Positions 25,835 through 34,838 of a DNA stretch of 64,000 nucleotides are shown here, piece after piece. Made by a program: the position numbers and the translations under genes. The stretch is from Martinezella lusitana (GTDB lineage: Bacteria > Pseudomonadota > Alphaproteobacteria > Rhizobiales > Rhizobiaceae): the NCBI RefSeq assembly GCF_900094565.1, contig NZ_FMAF01000022.1:1-64000 (forward strand). The letters run 5' to 3'. Position 1 is the stretch's first letter, and every line of letters begins with the position of its first letter. The notes beneath the pieces are model-generated. The model was not told the DNA's origin. It worked only from the letters and a program-made list of their open reading frames with translations, and searched no databases.

Positions 25835-26098
25835 ATGGAAAGTCTAGGGCCTATCATCACTCAACTGATAGCCGGCGCGATCGGCGGCAACGCCGCAAGC
25901 GCTGTGTTGAAGCAGGACGGTATCAATCTCGTCGCCAGAACGATTGCGGGTGCGGTCGGCGGTCTTGGCGGTGGCTTGATCCTCAATCTGATCGGCAGCG
26001 AAGCCCTGACCGGCCTCATCGCACAGGGCATATCCTCGCTGATCGCCGGCGGCGTGCTCTCGGCAATCGTCGGCGCGGTCCTGGGCCGCAAGTCGTAG
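25835..26098 (+). CDS. Small Gly-rich membrane protein
   Basis: An 87-residue protein made almost entirely of Gly/Ala-rich hydrophobic segments with GG and GxxxG patterns: LIAGAIGGNAASAVL, IAGAVGGLGGGLILNLIG and LIAGGVLSAIVGAVLGRKS. Two or three membrane-inserted helices are likely, similar to glycine-zipper proteins. GGAGAAGGG precedes ATG 25835. No function can be stated. It is conserved-looking rather than random, because the codon bias matches neighbouring genes. Confidence 0.7.
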   Translation: MESLGPIITQLIAGAIGGNAASAVLKQDGINLVARTIAGAVGGLGGGLILNLIGSEALTGLIAQGISSLIAGGVLSAIVGAVLGRKS

Positions 26099-26114
26099 AG
26101 ATCGGAAACTGCAA

Positions 26115-26142
26115 AAGCCGGGCAGGACGACACGCCCGGCTT
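26115..26142. terminator. Strong hairpin after the small membrane protein gene
   Basis: AAGCCGGGC (26115-26123) pairs perfectly with GCCCGGCTT (26134-26142) 17 bases after the stop. The following bases CTGC give no T tract beyond the stem, so termination may be weak or factor-aided. Confidence 0.6.
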
Positions 26143-26725
26143 CTGCAGACCTATGCGAAATCTTGCTCGATGGCGCGGAAAGGTCCGGAATGGACACGTC
26201 TCCGCCACAGTACCGCGATAATCGGCCTCGTCATCTCCACATGGCGCCGATTTCAGCCACCCGTTTGCAAAATGTGCAGATCATCTAGAGATCGGCGGCG
26301 CTGGACGCATATCATGGCGTGGTCTTGATATCGCGGGCGGTATCCGGCGACATCGAAGCAGATGCCGTCATTTGAAAAAGGCTGCGCGCCGCCGGATCGC
26401 AATCACCAAGTTGATAGCATTGCGCTCCACGGAGATACCCTCCTCTCGCCATCGCGCCCGCAGGAGCCCCACATTGTCTCCTGACGCCGCTATACCATGG
26501 CAATTGATTGTTGCCTCAGCTAGGCTCCAGCCACGAGGCGCCAAAGGGAAATGCAAGAAATATTTGGAGTTTTGCGAGGCCGGGCTTAATTTTCAGATGG
26601 GGCATACCGTCCGGGCCATGCAAGATTGCGCGGAAGCGACCAGCGACGTAAAAATGCGTCAATAAAGCTGACATATTTTTGCGTAAGTTTCCCGAATGCT
26701 CCAAAATAGGAAAGGAAATGCCAGG
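26143..26725. other. Gene-poor region before marR
   Basis: About 580 bases with only short open frames that resemble no protein family. The longest is 26372-26665 on the plus strand (97 codons); its composition is not convincing. The marR promoter must lie in the distal part. No tRNA or sRNA signature was recognised. Confidence 0.45.
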
Positions 26726-27208
26726 GTGCCACGACAGACGAGCCAGAATGCGGCAAAGACGGAGCCGCTGGCAACGCCGATGCGGAATGCGGGAATCATC
26801 GATTTCGAGATTATCGAGCTGCTTTTCTTCGCCTATCGCGACTTCGTGTCGGATCCGGACCAGATCCTGGACAAGAGCGGATTCGGGCGTGCCCATCATC
26901 GCGTCGTTCATTTCGTTAACCGCGAACCCGGCATGACGGTTGCAGACCTTCTGGAAACCTTGAAGATCACGAAACAGAGTTTGGCGCGGGTTCTCAAACA
27001 ATTGATCGATTCGGGGTATATTCGTCAGGTCGCCGGCCCGGAAGACCGTCGGCAGCGTAAGCTTTATCCGACGCAGGCGGGCAGAGATCTGGCGCTGGCG
27101 CTGGCTGAGCCGCAATCGCGCCGTATTGAACGAGCATTCGAAGGCGCATCGGAAGCGACGCGCGAAAGCGTGAAACGGTTCCTGAGGGGAATGCAGACCG
27201 AGAAGTGA
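26726..27208 (+). CDS. MarR-family regulator (PetP-like)
   Basis: A 160-residue winged-helix regulator: FGRAHHRVVHFVNREPGMTV, LLETLKITKQSLARVLKQLI (recognition helix) and VAGPEDRRQRKLYPTQAGRD (wing). GTG 26726 has AAAGGAAA upstream; an ATG at 26696 would add ten residues but lacks a ribosome site. The order marR, OmpR-type regulator recalls petP-petR of Rhodobacter, where MarR-like PetP and response regulator PetR are encoded together. The gap to the next gene is 77 bases. Confidence 0.85.
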   Translation: MPRQTSQNAAKTEPLATPMRNAGIIDFEIIELLFFAYRDFVSDPDQILDKSGFGRAHHRVVHFVNREPGMTVADLLETLKITKQSLARVLKQLIDSGYIRQVAGPEDRRQRKLYPTQAGRDLALALAEPQSRRIERAFEGASEATRESVKRFLRGMQTEK

Positions 27209-27285
27209 CGGCGAGTTCCGACCCCGGGGCCGGTTCGGAATGGATCATCTCAATCACTGGGTAGGACAAGATCGAGACGGATGGA

Positions 27286-27987
27286 ATGACGACGAAAACA
27301 GCTATTTCGGACGACGCGGCGCACCTTCTGATCGTCGATGACGATACGCGTATCCGCGCCCTTCTCAACCGCTATCTGATGGAGAAGGGATTCCGCGTGA
27401 CGGCCGCTGCCGACGGAGCCGAGGCGCGCCGCAAGCTGGAAGGACTCGATTTTGATCTCATCATCATGGACGTGATGATGCCCGGCGAATCCGGTATCGC
27501 GCTGACATCGAGCCTGCGTGCCATCAAGAACATCCCGATCATCATGCTGACGGCGCTTGCAGAAGCCGATTCCCGCATAGCGGGCCTCGAAGCAGGTGCA
27601 GATGACTATTTGCCGAAGCCGTTCGATCCGCGCGAACTGGTGCTGCGCGTCAACAATATCCTTCGGCGCAACACGCCGGCCGATTCCCCGAAAATCGAAC
27701 TCGTCATGTTCGGGCCCTATACGTTTTCGCTGACCCGCAAGGAGCTCAAGAAGTCTGCCGAGCTCATCCGGCTGACCGATCGGGAGCAGGAGATCATGCT
27801 GCTCTTCGCCAAGCGCGCCGGCGAGACGATCCCCCGCCACGAACTCATCGGTGGCGACGCCGAAGTTGGCGAGCGGACCATCGACGTACAAATCAACCGG
27901 CTGCGCCGCAAGATCGAAGACGACCCGGCCAACCCCATCTGGCTGCAGACGGTGCGTGGCATCGGCTACCGCCTTAGCATAGACTGA
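27286..27987 (+). CDS. OmpR-family response regulator (PetR-like)
   Basis: A 233-residue two-component regulator. The receiver domain (about 12-128) has LIVDDDTRIRALL with the acidic pair, the phospho-acceptor Asp62 in LIIMDVMMPGESG, and the KPFDPREL lysine. The C-terminal OmpR winged helix (about 140-230) ends IDVQINRLRRKIEDDP and then QTVRGIGYRL. The histidine kinase gene starts 28 bases downstream. Confidence 0.93.
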   Translation: MTTKTAISDDAAHLLIVDDDTRIRALLNRYLMEKGFRVTAAADGAEARRKLEGLDFDLIIMDVMMPGESGIALTSSLRAIKNIPIIMLTALAEADSRIAGLEAGADDYLPKPFDPRELVLRVNNILRRNTPADSPKIELVMFGPYTFSLTRKELKKSAELIRLTDREQEIMLLFAKRAGETIPRHELIGGDAEVGERTIDVQINRLRRKIEDDPANPIWLQTVRGIGYRLSID

Positions 27988-28015
27988 AAAGATCGGCTCT
28001 CCAGGATCAGCGGCG

Positions 28016-29398
28016 ATGGTGACATTCGACTCGATCAGGCGCGACCAGGATCACGCGCCGTCCAACGGCCTGCGGTGGCTTGCGCGCTGGCTGCGCCGGA
28101 ATGTGCTGCCGACGGGCCTTTATGCGCGCTCGCTGCTGATCTTCATTCTTCCGATGATCATCCTGCAAGCGGTCGTGACTGTCGTCTTCATGGAGCGTCA
28201 CTGGCAGATGGTGACGCAGAGATTATCCATGGCGACCACGCGTGACATCGCCGCCATCATAACGGTCATCGAGACCTATCCACAGGACGCCGACTATTCG
28301 GCCATTACGCAGATCGCACGGCAGAAGCTCGACCTCGCCATCTCGATCGAACCGGGTGGCGAGTTGCCGGCCCCGCGCGAAAAGCCTTTCTTCTCCATCC
28401 TGGACGGCATTCTGAGCGATGAAATCCGCGATCAGATCAACCTGCCTTTCTGGATCGATACGGTCGGAAACTCCAGCCTGGTCGAGATCCGGGTCAAGCT
28501 GCCCGATAAGGTGCTGCGGGTCTTCGCCAAGCGCAGCCAGACATATGCCTCCAACACCCATATCTTCATTCTCTGGATGGTCGGCACCTCCCTGGTGTTG
28601 ATCGGCATCGCAGTGCTGTTCCTCAGGGGGCAGATCCGACCGATTCAGGCGCTGGCCCAGGCCGCGGAAAGCTTCGGCAAAGGCCAGAGGCTGGAAAACT
28701 ATTCACCACGCGGCGCCGATGAGATCCGTCGAGCCGGCCTCGCCTTCATCCTGATGCGGGAACGCATCGAACGTCAGATCGAGCAGCGCACCGCAATGCT
28801 TTCCGGCGTCAGTCACGACCTCCGTACGGTACTCACCCGCTTCAAGCTGCAACTCGCCCTCGTCGGCGACAATCCGGATCTCTTGGGTCTCAATGAGGAT
28901 GTCGAGGATATGCAGAGCATGCTCGAGGGCTATATGGCTTTCGCGCGCGGCGAAGCGGAAGAAGATGTCGGCCAGTTCAAGCTCAGCGACATTCTCGAGA
29001 AGATCCAGCAGGACTTTTCCTTGCATGGCAAGTCCATGGATTTCTCGATCGAAGGAGACAACCAGATTTCGGTTCGTCCGAATGCCTTTAACCGACTGGT
29101 GACGAATCTTGCCACCAATGCGCGCCGTTACGCCAAGAGCCTGCGCGTCGAGGCCAAGCACAGCGCCAAATGGCTGACGATCATCTTCGATGATGATGGC
29201 CCCGGCATTCCAGCCGGTGCCCGCGAGGATGTCTTCAAACCCTTCTTCCGGCTGGACGAGGCACGCAATCTCGACAAATCCGGCACCGGCCTCGGCCTTG
29301 CCATCGCCCGCGATATTGCCCGCAGTCACGGCGGCAACGTCACGCTTGGCGATAGTCCGCTCGGCGGCCTGCGCGCCACCATCCGCATTCCAGCCTGA
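28016..29398 (+). CDS. EnvZ-type sensor histidine kinase
   Basis: A 460-residue inner-membrane kinase. TM1 (about residues 38-58) is ARSLLIFILPMIILQAVVTV. A periplasmic sensor region covers about 60-180, with TM2 about 183-203 and then HAMP. The dimerisation H-box is SGVSHDLRTVLTRFKLQL with His267. The ATPase domain has NLATNARRYAKSL (N box), FDDDGPGIP (G1) and GTGLGLAIARDIARSHGG (G2). The short H-box with LRTVLTR is the EnvZ pattern. It is the partner of the preceding response regulator. Confidence 0.92.
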   Translation: MVTFDSIRRDQDHAPSNGLRWLARWLRRNVLPTGLYARSLLIFILPMIILQAVVTVVFMERHWQMVTQRLSMATTRDIAAIITVIETYPQDADYSAITQIARQKLDLAISIEPGGELPAPREKPFFSILDGILSDEIRDQINLPFWIDTVGNSSLVEIRVKLPDKVLRVFAKRSQTYASNTHIFILWMVGTSLVLIGIAVLFLRGQIRPIQALAQAAESFGKGQRLENYSPRGADEIRRAGLAFILMRERIERQIEQRTAMLSGVSHDLRTVLTRFKLQLALVGDNPDLLGLNEDVEDMQSMLEGYMAFARGEAEEDVGQFKLSDILEKIQQDFSLHGKSMDFSIEGDNQISVRPNAFNRLVTNLATNARRYAKSLRVEAKHSAKWLTIIFDDDGPGIPAGAREDVFKPFFRLDEARNLDKSGTGLGLAIARDIARSHGGNVTLGDSPLGGLRATIRIPA

Positions 29399-29410
29399 GG
29401 GAGGCATCGC

Positions 29411-29992
29411 ATGCCGATCGACATCGACAACATGCACTGGCTGAATGCGCCGCCCATGTGGGAAGTGAACCAGGGGCGGCTGTTCGTACGCTCAGGAAAC
29501 AAGACCGACTTCTGGCAGGAAACCTATTATGGCTTCCATCGCGACGACGGCCACTTTCTCGGCGCATCCCGCCGTGGCGACTTCACCGCCGAAGTGACCT
29601 TCGTCGGACACTACCGCGAACTTTACGATCAGGCAGGCCTGATGATCCGCCATGACGCCAGACACTGGATGAAATGCGGAATCGAATATACCGACGGCGC
29701 CAGGCATTTCAGCGTCGTCGTCACCAATGGCAACTCCGACTGGTCCGCCTTTCGGCTGGACCACGAATTCGATGCCATGTCTGCGCGGGTGACGCGCAAC
29801 GGCGACGCTCTCTTCATCCAGTATCGCACCGACCGGATGAACGAATGGCGCATGGCAAGACTTGCCTGGTTCGATCCGACGCTGGAGGAGGTATCGATCG
29901 GCCCCGCCTTCTGCTCGCCGCAGCGCGAAGGCTTCGAGGCAGAGTTCCTCGATTTCAGCCTGAATGATCCGCTATCAAGGGATATTCACTGA
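29411..29992 (+). CDS. DUF1349 family protein
   Basis: A 193-residue beta-sandwich-type protein of the DUF1349 (concanavalin-like) family: MHWLNAPPMWEVNQGRLFV at the start, FTAEVTFVGHYRELYDQAGL and MIRHDARHWMKCGIEYTDG in the core, GPAFCSPQREGFEAEFLDF near the end. GGGAGG precedes ATG 29411, 12 bases after the kinase stop, so it is probably in the same transcript. Function of the family is unknown, with a carbohydrate-binding fold. Confidence 0.85.
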   Translation: MPIDIDNMHWLNAPPMWEVNQGRLFVRSGNKTDFWQETYYGFHRDDGHFLGASRRGDFTAEVTFVGHYRELYDQAGLMIRHDARHWMKCGIEYTDGARHFSVVVTNGNSDWSAFRLDHEFDAMSARVTRNGDALFIQYRTDRMNEWRMARLAWFDPTLEEVSIGPAFCSPQREGFEAEFLDFSLNDPLSRDIH

Positions 29993-30026
29993 ACCATCTC
30001 TTCTCTGCACGAAGAAGAAACCTGGC

Positions 30027-30368
30027 TCACATCATCTTTTTGCCGTTCGGCACCGCGTGAGTAACCGCGGCAAGAACGATCGCACCGGACTCATCCTCGA
30101 ACCCGAGCGTCAGGACCTCCGAGCGCACCGGGCCGATCTGGCGCGGCGGAAAATTGACGACGGCAAGTACCTGCCGGCCGATTAGGGTTTCCGGCGTGTA
30201 GTGCACCGTGATCTGCGCGGAGGAGCGCTTGATGCCGATCTCCGGCCCGAAGTCGATCCGTAGCTTGTATGCCGGCTTGCGCGCTTCCGGAAAGGTCTCC
30301 GCCTCGATGATCGTCCCGACGCGGATATCCACCCGCTCGAAATCGCCATAGGTGATCTCTTCCGTCAT
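30027..30368 (-). CDS. csaA: tRNA-binding protein CsaA
   Basis: A 113-residue EMAPII/OB-fold tRNA-binding domain protein: RVDIRVGTIIEAETFPEARK at the N terminus, YKLRIDFGPEIGIKRSSAQI, VLAVVNFPPRQIGPVRSEVL and VPNGKKMM at the end, all CsaA hallmarks. The family binds tRNA and has reported chaperone-like export activity. It follows proC by 24 bases in a reverse-strand operon. Confidence 0.93.
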   Translation of the reverse strand: MTEEITYGDFERVDIRVGTIIEAETFPEARKPAYKLRIDFGPEIGIKRSSAQITVHYTPETLIGRQVLAVVNFPPRQIGPVRSEVLTLGFEDESGAIVLAAVTHAVPNGKKMM

Positions 30369-30392
30369 GCCTCTGCCCTTTTCGTCGAAAAT

Positions 30393-31232
30393 TTAACCGG
30401 CCAGCTCCTGCGCCCGCTTGCGTGCCGCTTCCAGCGCCGCATCGAACAAGGGCTGCATGCCGTCCTCCGCCATCAAAACACCCAGCGCGGCGGCGGTCGT
30501 CCCGCCCGGAGATGTCACGTTCTGCCGCAGACGCGAAGCGTCGTCGGGGGACTGATGTAATAGCTCACCAGCCCCCGCGACAGTTTCCCGTGCAAGCCGC
30601 ATGGCGAGGTCCGCCTGCAGACCGAGTTTCCGGCCCGCTTCCGCCATGCATTCGACGAGATAGAAAACATAGGCAGGCCCGCTGCCCGAGACCGCAGTCA
30701 CCGAATCGATATCGGCTTCGCCCGGCACCCACTCGACCGGACCGGATACTTTCAGGAGATTCTGAACCAGCTGCCTTTGCCGTTCGCCTACCCTGGCATT
30801 CGCGAAGGCGCCGGTCACTCCACGCCCGACCATGGCAGGCGTGTTGGGCATGGCCCGCACCATCGCCGCCTCGCCCAGATGCTTCTCGAGCGAGGCAAGC
30901 GTCTTGCCGGCCGCGATCGACACGACGACCGTATCTGTTCCCACCGCCGCCTTCAGCGGCGGCAGCACCGCATCCATGACCTGAGGTTTGACGGCAACGA
31001 ACAGCACGCCCGCAGTCACACCGGCGGGAATGCCGATGACATGGCTGGCTCCCGCATCCGCAATCATCTTCCGCATCGGCTCGGATGGATTGGGATCGAC
31101 GACGATCACCGAAGATCCCGGCACGCCATTCTTCAGCCATCCCGTCAACAGCGCGCCGCCCATATTGCCGGCCCCGATCAATATGATCGGCCCTGTTGAT
31201 GCAAAAGCACTGGCGGACTGTTGACCTGTCAT
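30393..31232 (-). CDS. proC: Pyrroline-5-carboxylate reductase
   Basis: ProC performs the last step of proline synthesis, reducing pyrroline-5-carboxylate with NAD(P)H. The 279-residue enzyme has the Rossmann loop ILIGAGNMGGALLTGWL, RAMPNTPAMVGRGVTGAFAN, and the C-terminal family signature covering VTSPGGTTAAALGVL. The start ATG at 31232 lies one base after the stop of the YbjN gene, indicating translational coupling. Confidence 0.96.
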   Translation of the reverse strand: MTGQQSASAFASTGPIILIGAGNMGGALLTGWLKNGVPGSSVIVVDPNPSEPMRKMIADAGASHVIGIPAGVTAGVLFVAVKPQVMDAVLPPLKAAVGTDTVVVSIAAGKTLASLEKHLGEAAMVRAMPNTPAMVGRGVTGAFANARVGERQRQLVQNLLKVSGPVEWVPGEADIDSVTAVSGSGPAYVFYLVECMAEAGRKLGLQADLAMRLARETVAGAGELLHQSPDDASRLRQNVTSPGGTTAAALGVLMAEDGMQPLFDAALEAARKRAQELAG

Positions 31233-31233
31233 A

Positions 31234-31734
31234 TCACGCTTCGCCTACCGTTTCGAAAAGCACAGCTTCCATGGCGCGGTTGGCCTCAAGACCGGACCAC
31301 ACCACGAACTGGAAAGCCTGATAGTATGCCTCGCAGGTGTCAAGCGCGTTGGAAAGCAGCACTTCCACTTGTCGGTTCGTGGGCTCCGCACCGCCGGACA
31401 GCAAGAGCGACTGGCGGAAAATTACGATATCTTCCTGGCGCCAGAGGTCGAAGTGCCCCATCAACACCTGCCCGTTGATGCAGGAAAGCAGCTTGATCAC
31501 CTCGTTGACGCGCGGCTCCGAAACCTTGACGTCGAAAGCACAGGCGATATGCAGCGCCTCGAATTCCTCCATCCAGGAGAAGGAGACGTGGTAATCGGTC
31601 CATTTCCCTTCGACGGTCATAGCGAGTTCGTCCTCGCCGGACCGTTCGAACGACCAATCATTGTTGGCGGCCACGAACTCGATCATATCGACCGGATTCG
31701 ACTGTCGTTCGACTTCCATTTCCATAAGGCTCAT
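31234..31734 (-). CDS. YbjN-domain protein
   Basis: A 166-residue protein of the YbjN (sensory transduction-like) family: VDMIEFVAANNDWSFERSGE near the N terminus, VSFSWMEEFEALHIACAFD, and LLSCINGQVLMGHFDLWRQE. The open frame continues to 31878, but ATG 31734 has AAGAAGG six bases upstream and the domain starts just after it. It is the first gene of ybjN-proC-csaA. In E. coli YbjN affects motility and stress phenotypes; here its role is unknown. Confidence 0.88.
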   Translation of the reverse strand: MSLMEMEVERQSNPVDMIEFVAANNDWSFERSGEDELAMTVEGKWTDYHVSFSWMEEFEALHIACAFDVKVSEPRVNEVIKLLSCINGQVLMGHFDLWRQEDIVIFRQSLLLSGGAEPTNRQVEVLLSNALDTCEAYYQAFQFVVWSGLEANRAMEAVLFETVGEA

Positions 31735-32071
31735 GCAGCACCTTCTTGACCGGAACGAATGCAGTTTTTTCGTGTTCGAACACCAAAAGAACGCAAACAG
31801 TTTTACTCCGGAGACATCCTCGGGATGATGTTGAACGGCTACGAGACTAACGCATCCATCCTGCCCGGAGCTTACCAAGTCCGTTTCGAATCATCATTTA
31901 AAATCAGTGTATAGCGGCATGCCCGGCAAGCCAGCCCCTGAGGATCGATTTTGGAAACGGCACTGTGGACAGCTCTTCCGGCGTCTATTCAGAAGGGAGT
32001 CATAACCGACTCTGACGATTGGCTTTTTTGCCTATGTCCACAGGTGGAAAAACAGCTGAATATTTTCAGAG
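31735..32071. other. Intergenic region with the ybjN-operon promoter
   Basis: No gene recognised in about 340 bases. The promoter for the ybjN-proC-csaA unit should lie close to 31750-31900. A TGTCCACAGG word at 32035-32044 faintly resembles a DnaA box but is isolated. Confidence 0.4.
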
Positions 32072-32099
32072 AAAAAAGCGCGGCAAACGAGTGCCGCGC
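32072..32099 (-). terminator. Terminator of the UbiK-like gene
   Basis: On the minus strand GCGCGGCA (complement of 32092-32099) pairs with TGCCGCGC (complement of 32078-32085), then six T (complement of 32072-32077). It lies 23 bases after the gene's stop. Confidence 0.9.
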
Positions 32100-32122
32100 C
32101 GGTCAACAGCGAAAGGGTGTGC

Positions 32123-32383
32123 TTATTTGCTTTTGGAGGCCAGCTTTGCCTCGAGCGCTTCGATTCTCGCAAGCAACGCTTCGTTTTCGTCGCGCGCCTT
32201 GATCGCCATCTCGCGAACGGCCTCGAATTCCTCGCGCTTGACGATGTCCAGGCTATTCAGCCAACGCTCGGCATGCGCATTGAAAGCAGTCTCGATCTCC
32301 CGGCGCACGCCTTGGGCAGCACCGGCGGCATCGGTCATCAGCTTGGCGAATTCATCCAAGATACGGTTCGGTCCAGTGCTCAT
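32123..32383 (-). CDS. BMFP-domain protein, UbiK-like accessory factor
   Basis: An 86-residue, mostly helical protein of the BMFP/DUF526 family. An amphipathic N-terminal helix (RILDEFAKLMTDAAGAAQGV) is followed by a coiled coil (VKREEFEAVREMAIKARDEN, LLARIEALEAKL). Family member UbiK assists aerobic ubiquinone synthesis; Brucella BMFP has membrane fusogenic activity. AAGGAG precedes ATG 32383; the ORF runs much further upstream without similarity. Confidence 0.87.
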   Translation of the reverse strand: MSTGPNRILDEFAKLMTDAAGAAQGVRREIETAFNAHAERWLNSLDIVKREEFEAVREMAIKARDENEALLARIEALEAKLASKSK

Positions 32384-32586
32384 AACAATCTCCTTGCGGC
32401 CGTCGGCCCCGAAAACGGACAGGCATCGATAAGGGGCCAGGTAGTGTTGAGGTAGGATTTCCAAGGGTTCGATGCAAGCAAATTGAGATAGAACGGGACA
32501 ACCGGACCTGCGATAAAGGACACAGCAATAATCGACTTGACCGTTTCGATAGCGAGCGCCATGTTCCGCGCACATTTGGATTTAGC

Positions 32587-33537
32587 ATGCTCTTGTCCCG
32601 AAATGGCGCAATGCCTTTTGGGAATCATGCGACAACGGGCCTGACGATCTTGCTGACATCCGCCAATCTCGCCGCCATCCTGCCGTTTCCGGATATCGAT
32701 CCGGTCGCCGTTTCTTTAGGCCCGCTGTCGATTCACTGGTACGGCCTGGCCTATGTGGCGGGCATCCTGCTCGGCTGGTTCTATGCAAGGCGCCTGGTCG
32801 ACAACGGCAAGCTCTGGCTGAACGACACCGCGCCGATGACGCGCCAGCATCTGGATGATTTCATCCTCTGGGTGGCGTTCGGCATCGTTCTCGGCGGCCG
32901 CATCGGCTATATCCTGTTCTACGATCTCGACCCGGTGCTCGCCAATCCGATCCGCGCGATTGAAGTCTGGAATGGCGGCATGTCTTTCCATGGTGGATTG
33001 ATCGGCACGACCATCGCCATGATTTTGTTCGCAAAACGCAACAAGGTCCCGGTATGGAGCCTGTTCGATATCGTCGCCGCCGTCGCGCCTCTCGGCCTCT
33101 TCTTTGGTCGCATCGCCAATTTCATCAATGGCGAGCTCTGGGGCCGGGCCGCGGACGTCCCCTGGGCGATGGTATTCTGCAGCCCGCACGTGATCGCCGC
33201 ACACAATGGCATCTGCCCCGCAGGTCCCAATCCGCGCCATCCGAGCCAGCTTTACGAGGCGGGTATCGAAGGCATCATACTCTTTCTCGTTCTCTTCATT
33301 CTCACGCGTTGGGCTCTGGCGCTCAAGAAACCGGGTACGGTCAGCGGTATTTTTGTGATCGGCTACGCTTTCTCGCGTATTTTTGTCGAATTCTTCCGTC
33401 AGCCTGATGAGCAGCTCGGCTATCTTCTCGGCACGAACTGGTTGACGATGGGCATGGTGCTGTCTCTGCCGATGGTTGCTATCGGTCTGTGGGCAGTTGT
33501 CCGCGCCCGGCAGGCAGCAACCAGGCAGACAGCTTGA
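32587..33537 (+). CDS. lgt: Prolipoprotein diacylglyceryl transferase
   Basis: Lgt transfers diacylglycerol from phosphatidylglycerol to the lipobox cysteine of prolipoproteins in the inner membrane. The 316-residue protein has seven hydrophobic segments: IHWYGLAYVAGILLGWFYAR (TM1), NGGMSFHGGLIG, the Lgt signature GRIANFINGELWGR and HPSQLYEA. The start is uncertain: ATG 32587 is used, but MPFGNHATTG at 32611 is possible and the family core begins near residue 33. A lipoprotein gene lies four genes downstream. Confidence 0.93.
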   Translation: MLLSRNGAMPFGNHATTGLTILLTSANLAAILPFPDIDPVAVSLGPLSIHWYGLAYVAGILLGWFYARRLVDNGKLWLNDTAPMTRQHLDDFILWVAFGIVLGGRIGYILFYDLDPVLANPIRAIEVWNGGMSFHGGLIGTTIAMILFAKRNKVPVWSLFDIVAAVAPLGLFFGRIANFINGELWGRAADVPWAMVFCSPHVIAAHNGICPAGPNPRHPSQLYEAGIEGIILFLVLFILTRWALALKKPGTVSGIFVIGYAFSRIFVEFFRQPDEQLGYLLGTNWLTMGMVLSLPMVAIGLWAVVRARQAATRQTA

Positions 33538-33610
33538 GCTGAAGATTAATATCGCATGACCCTTTCAAAAGCCCCCGCTTTTCAAGGCAGTACACTAGCG
33601 AAAGCAGAGA

Positions 33611-34708
33611 ATGACGACGGCGCTCGGTGAAAAGATCAAAGCCATTATCCGCACGAATGGGCCACTGAGCATCACGGACTATTTTTCGCTGTGTCTCGCC
33701 GATCCGACGCATGGCTATTACAAAACGCGCGAACCCTTCGGCCAATCCGGCGACTTCGTCACCGCACCTGAGATCAGCCAGCTCTTCGGCGAGATGATCG
33801 GCGTCTTCATGGTGCATGCGTGGCAGCGCCAGGGAACGCCGGCCGATGTGCGTCTCGTCGAAATCGGCCCTGGCCGCGGCACGATGATGTCAGACATGCT
33901 GCGTGTCATCAGCAAGCTGGCGCCGCCGCTCTATGACGTCGTGACGGTCCATCTGGTCGAGACCAGCGAGCGTTTGCAGGGATTTCAGCAACAGACCCTG
34001 GAGCCTTATGGCTCAAAAGTCTCGTGGCATACGGATTTCGGCGAAGTGCCTGATGGTTTTACCCTGCTTGCCGCCAACGAACTCTTCGATGCCATCCCCA
34101 TCCGTCAGTTCGTTCGCACCGCCAGCGGTTTTCGCGAGCGCGCGGTCGGCCTCGATGTCGACGACGAACTGACCTTCACCACCGGCGTCGCCACCCTTGA
34201 TCCGGCGCTTCTTCCGGAGGGCGGACTTCCGCCGATCGGTACGATTTTCGAACTCGCGCCAGCCCGCCAGGCCGTCATGACGACAATCTGCGACAGGCTG
34301 GCCACCCATGGCGGCACGGCTCTCGCTATCGATTACGGCCACATGACGACGGGTTTTGGCGACACGCTGCAGGCCGTGCGCATGCATGAATACGATCCGC
34401 CGCTGGAACATCCCGGCGAAGCCGACCTTACCAGCCATGTCGATTTTCAGCATCTGGCGCAGACGGCGCTCGCCTCCGGCATGCACATCAACGGATGTTG
34501 CCACCAGGGCGATTTCTTGATCGGGCTCGGATTGATGGAACGAGCAGCGGCTCTTGGACGCGATCGCGATGTCGCAACTCAGGAGAGTATCCGCGTCGCC
34601 GTGGAGAGGCTGGCCGGAGCCGGAGAAGGCAGGATGGGAGAGCTTTTCAAGGTGCTTGCGGTTTCCAGTCCGGCGATCGACCTCCTGCCCTTTCGTCCTG
34701 TCAGTTGA
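33611..34708 (+). CDS. MidA/NDUFAF7-type SAM-dependent methyltransferase
   Basis: A 365-residue class I methyltransferase of the DUF185/COG1565 family. Its mitochondrial member NDUFAF7 methylates an arginine of complex I subunit NDUFS2. Motifs: TDYFSLCLADPTHGYYKTRE and FGQSGDFVTAPEISQLFGE at the N terminus, LVEIGPGRGTMMSDMLRV (SAM loop), HLVETSERL and LLAANELFDAIPIRQFV. In this alphaproteobacterium a role in complex I assembly is plausible. The gap from lgt is 73 bases, same strand. Confidence 0.88.
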   Translation: MTTALGEKIKAIIRTNGPLSITDYFSLCLADPTHGYYKTREPFGQSGDFVTAPEISQLFGEMIGVFMVHAWQRQGTPADVRLVEIGPGRGTMMSDMLRVISKLAPPLYDVVTVHLVETSERLQGFQQQTLEPYGSKVSWHTDFGEVPDGFTLLAANELFDAIPIRQFVRTASGFRERAVGLDVDDELTFTTGVATLDPALLPEGGLPPIGTIFELAPARQAVMTTICDRLATHGGTALAIDYGHMTTGFGDTLQAVRMHEYDPPLEHPGEADLTSHVDFQHLAQTALASGMHINGCCHQGDFLIGLGLMERAAALGRDRDVATQESIRVAVERLAGAGEGRMGELFKVLAVSSPAIDLLPFRPVS

Positions 34709-34838
34709 ACCGTGACCGTCGATCCAGCGGATTGACAGCTCGCGCCGCGCTGGGCCAACATCCCGGCCAGATCGAACTGCTTCGCCGCGGCTGCGTTACT
34801 CATCGCACGACAAGCTAAACCGAATATCAAGGAACGCT

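Noticed and set aside
26372..26665. 97-codon plus-strand open frame in the gap before marR
   Set aside because: No ribosome site, no family resemblance, poor codon pattern compared with neighbours.
32035..32044. TGTCCACAGG word resembling a DnaA box
   Set aside because: Single imperfect match; no cluster of boxes and no origin-type AT-rich region.
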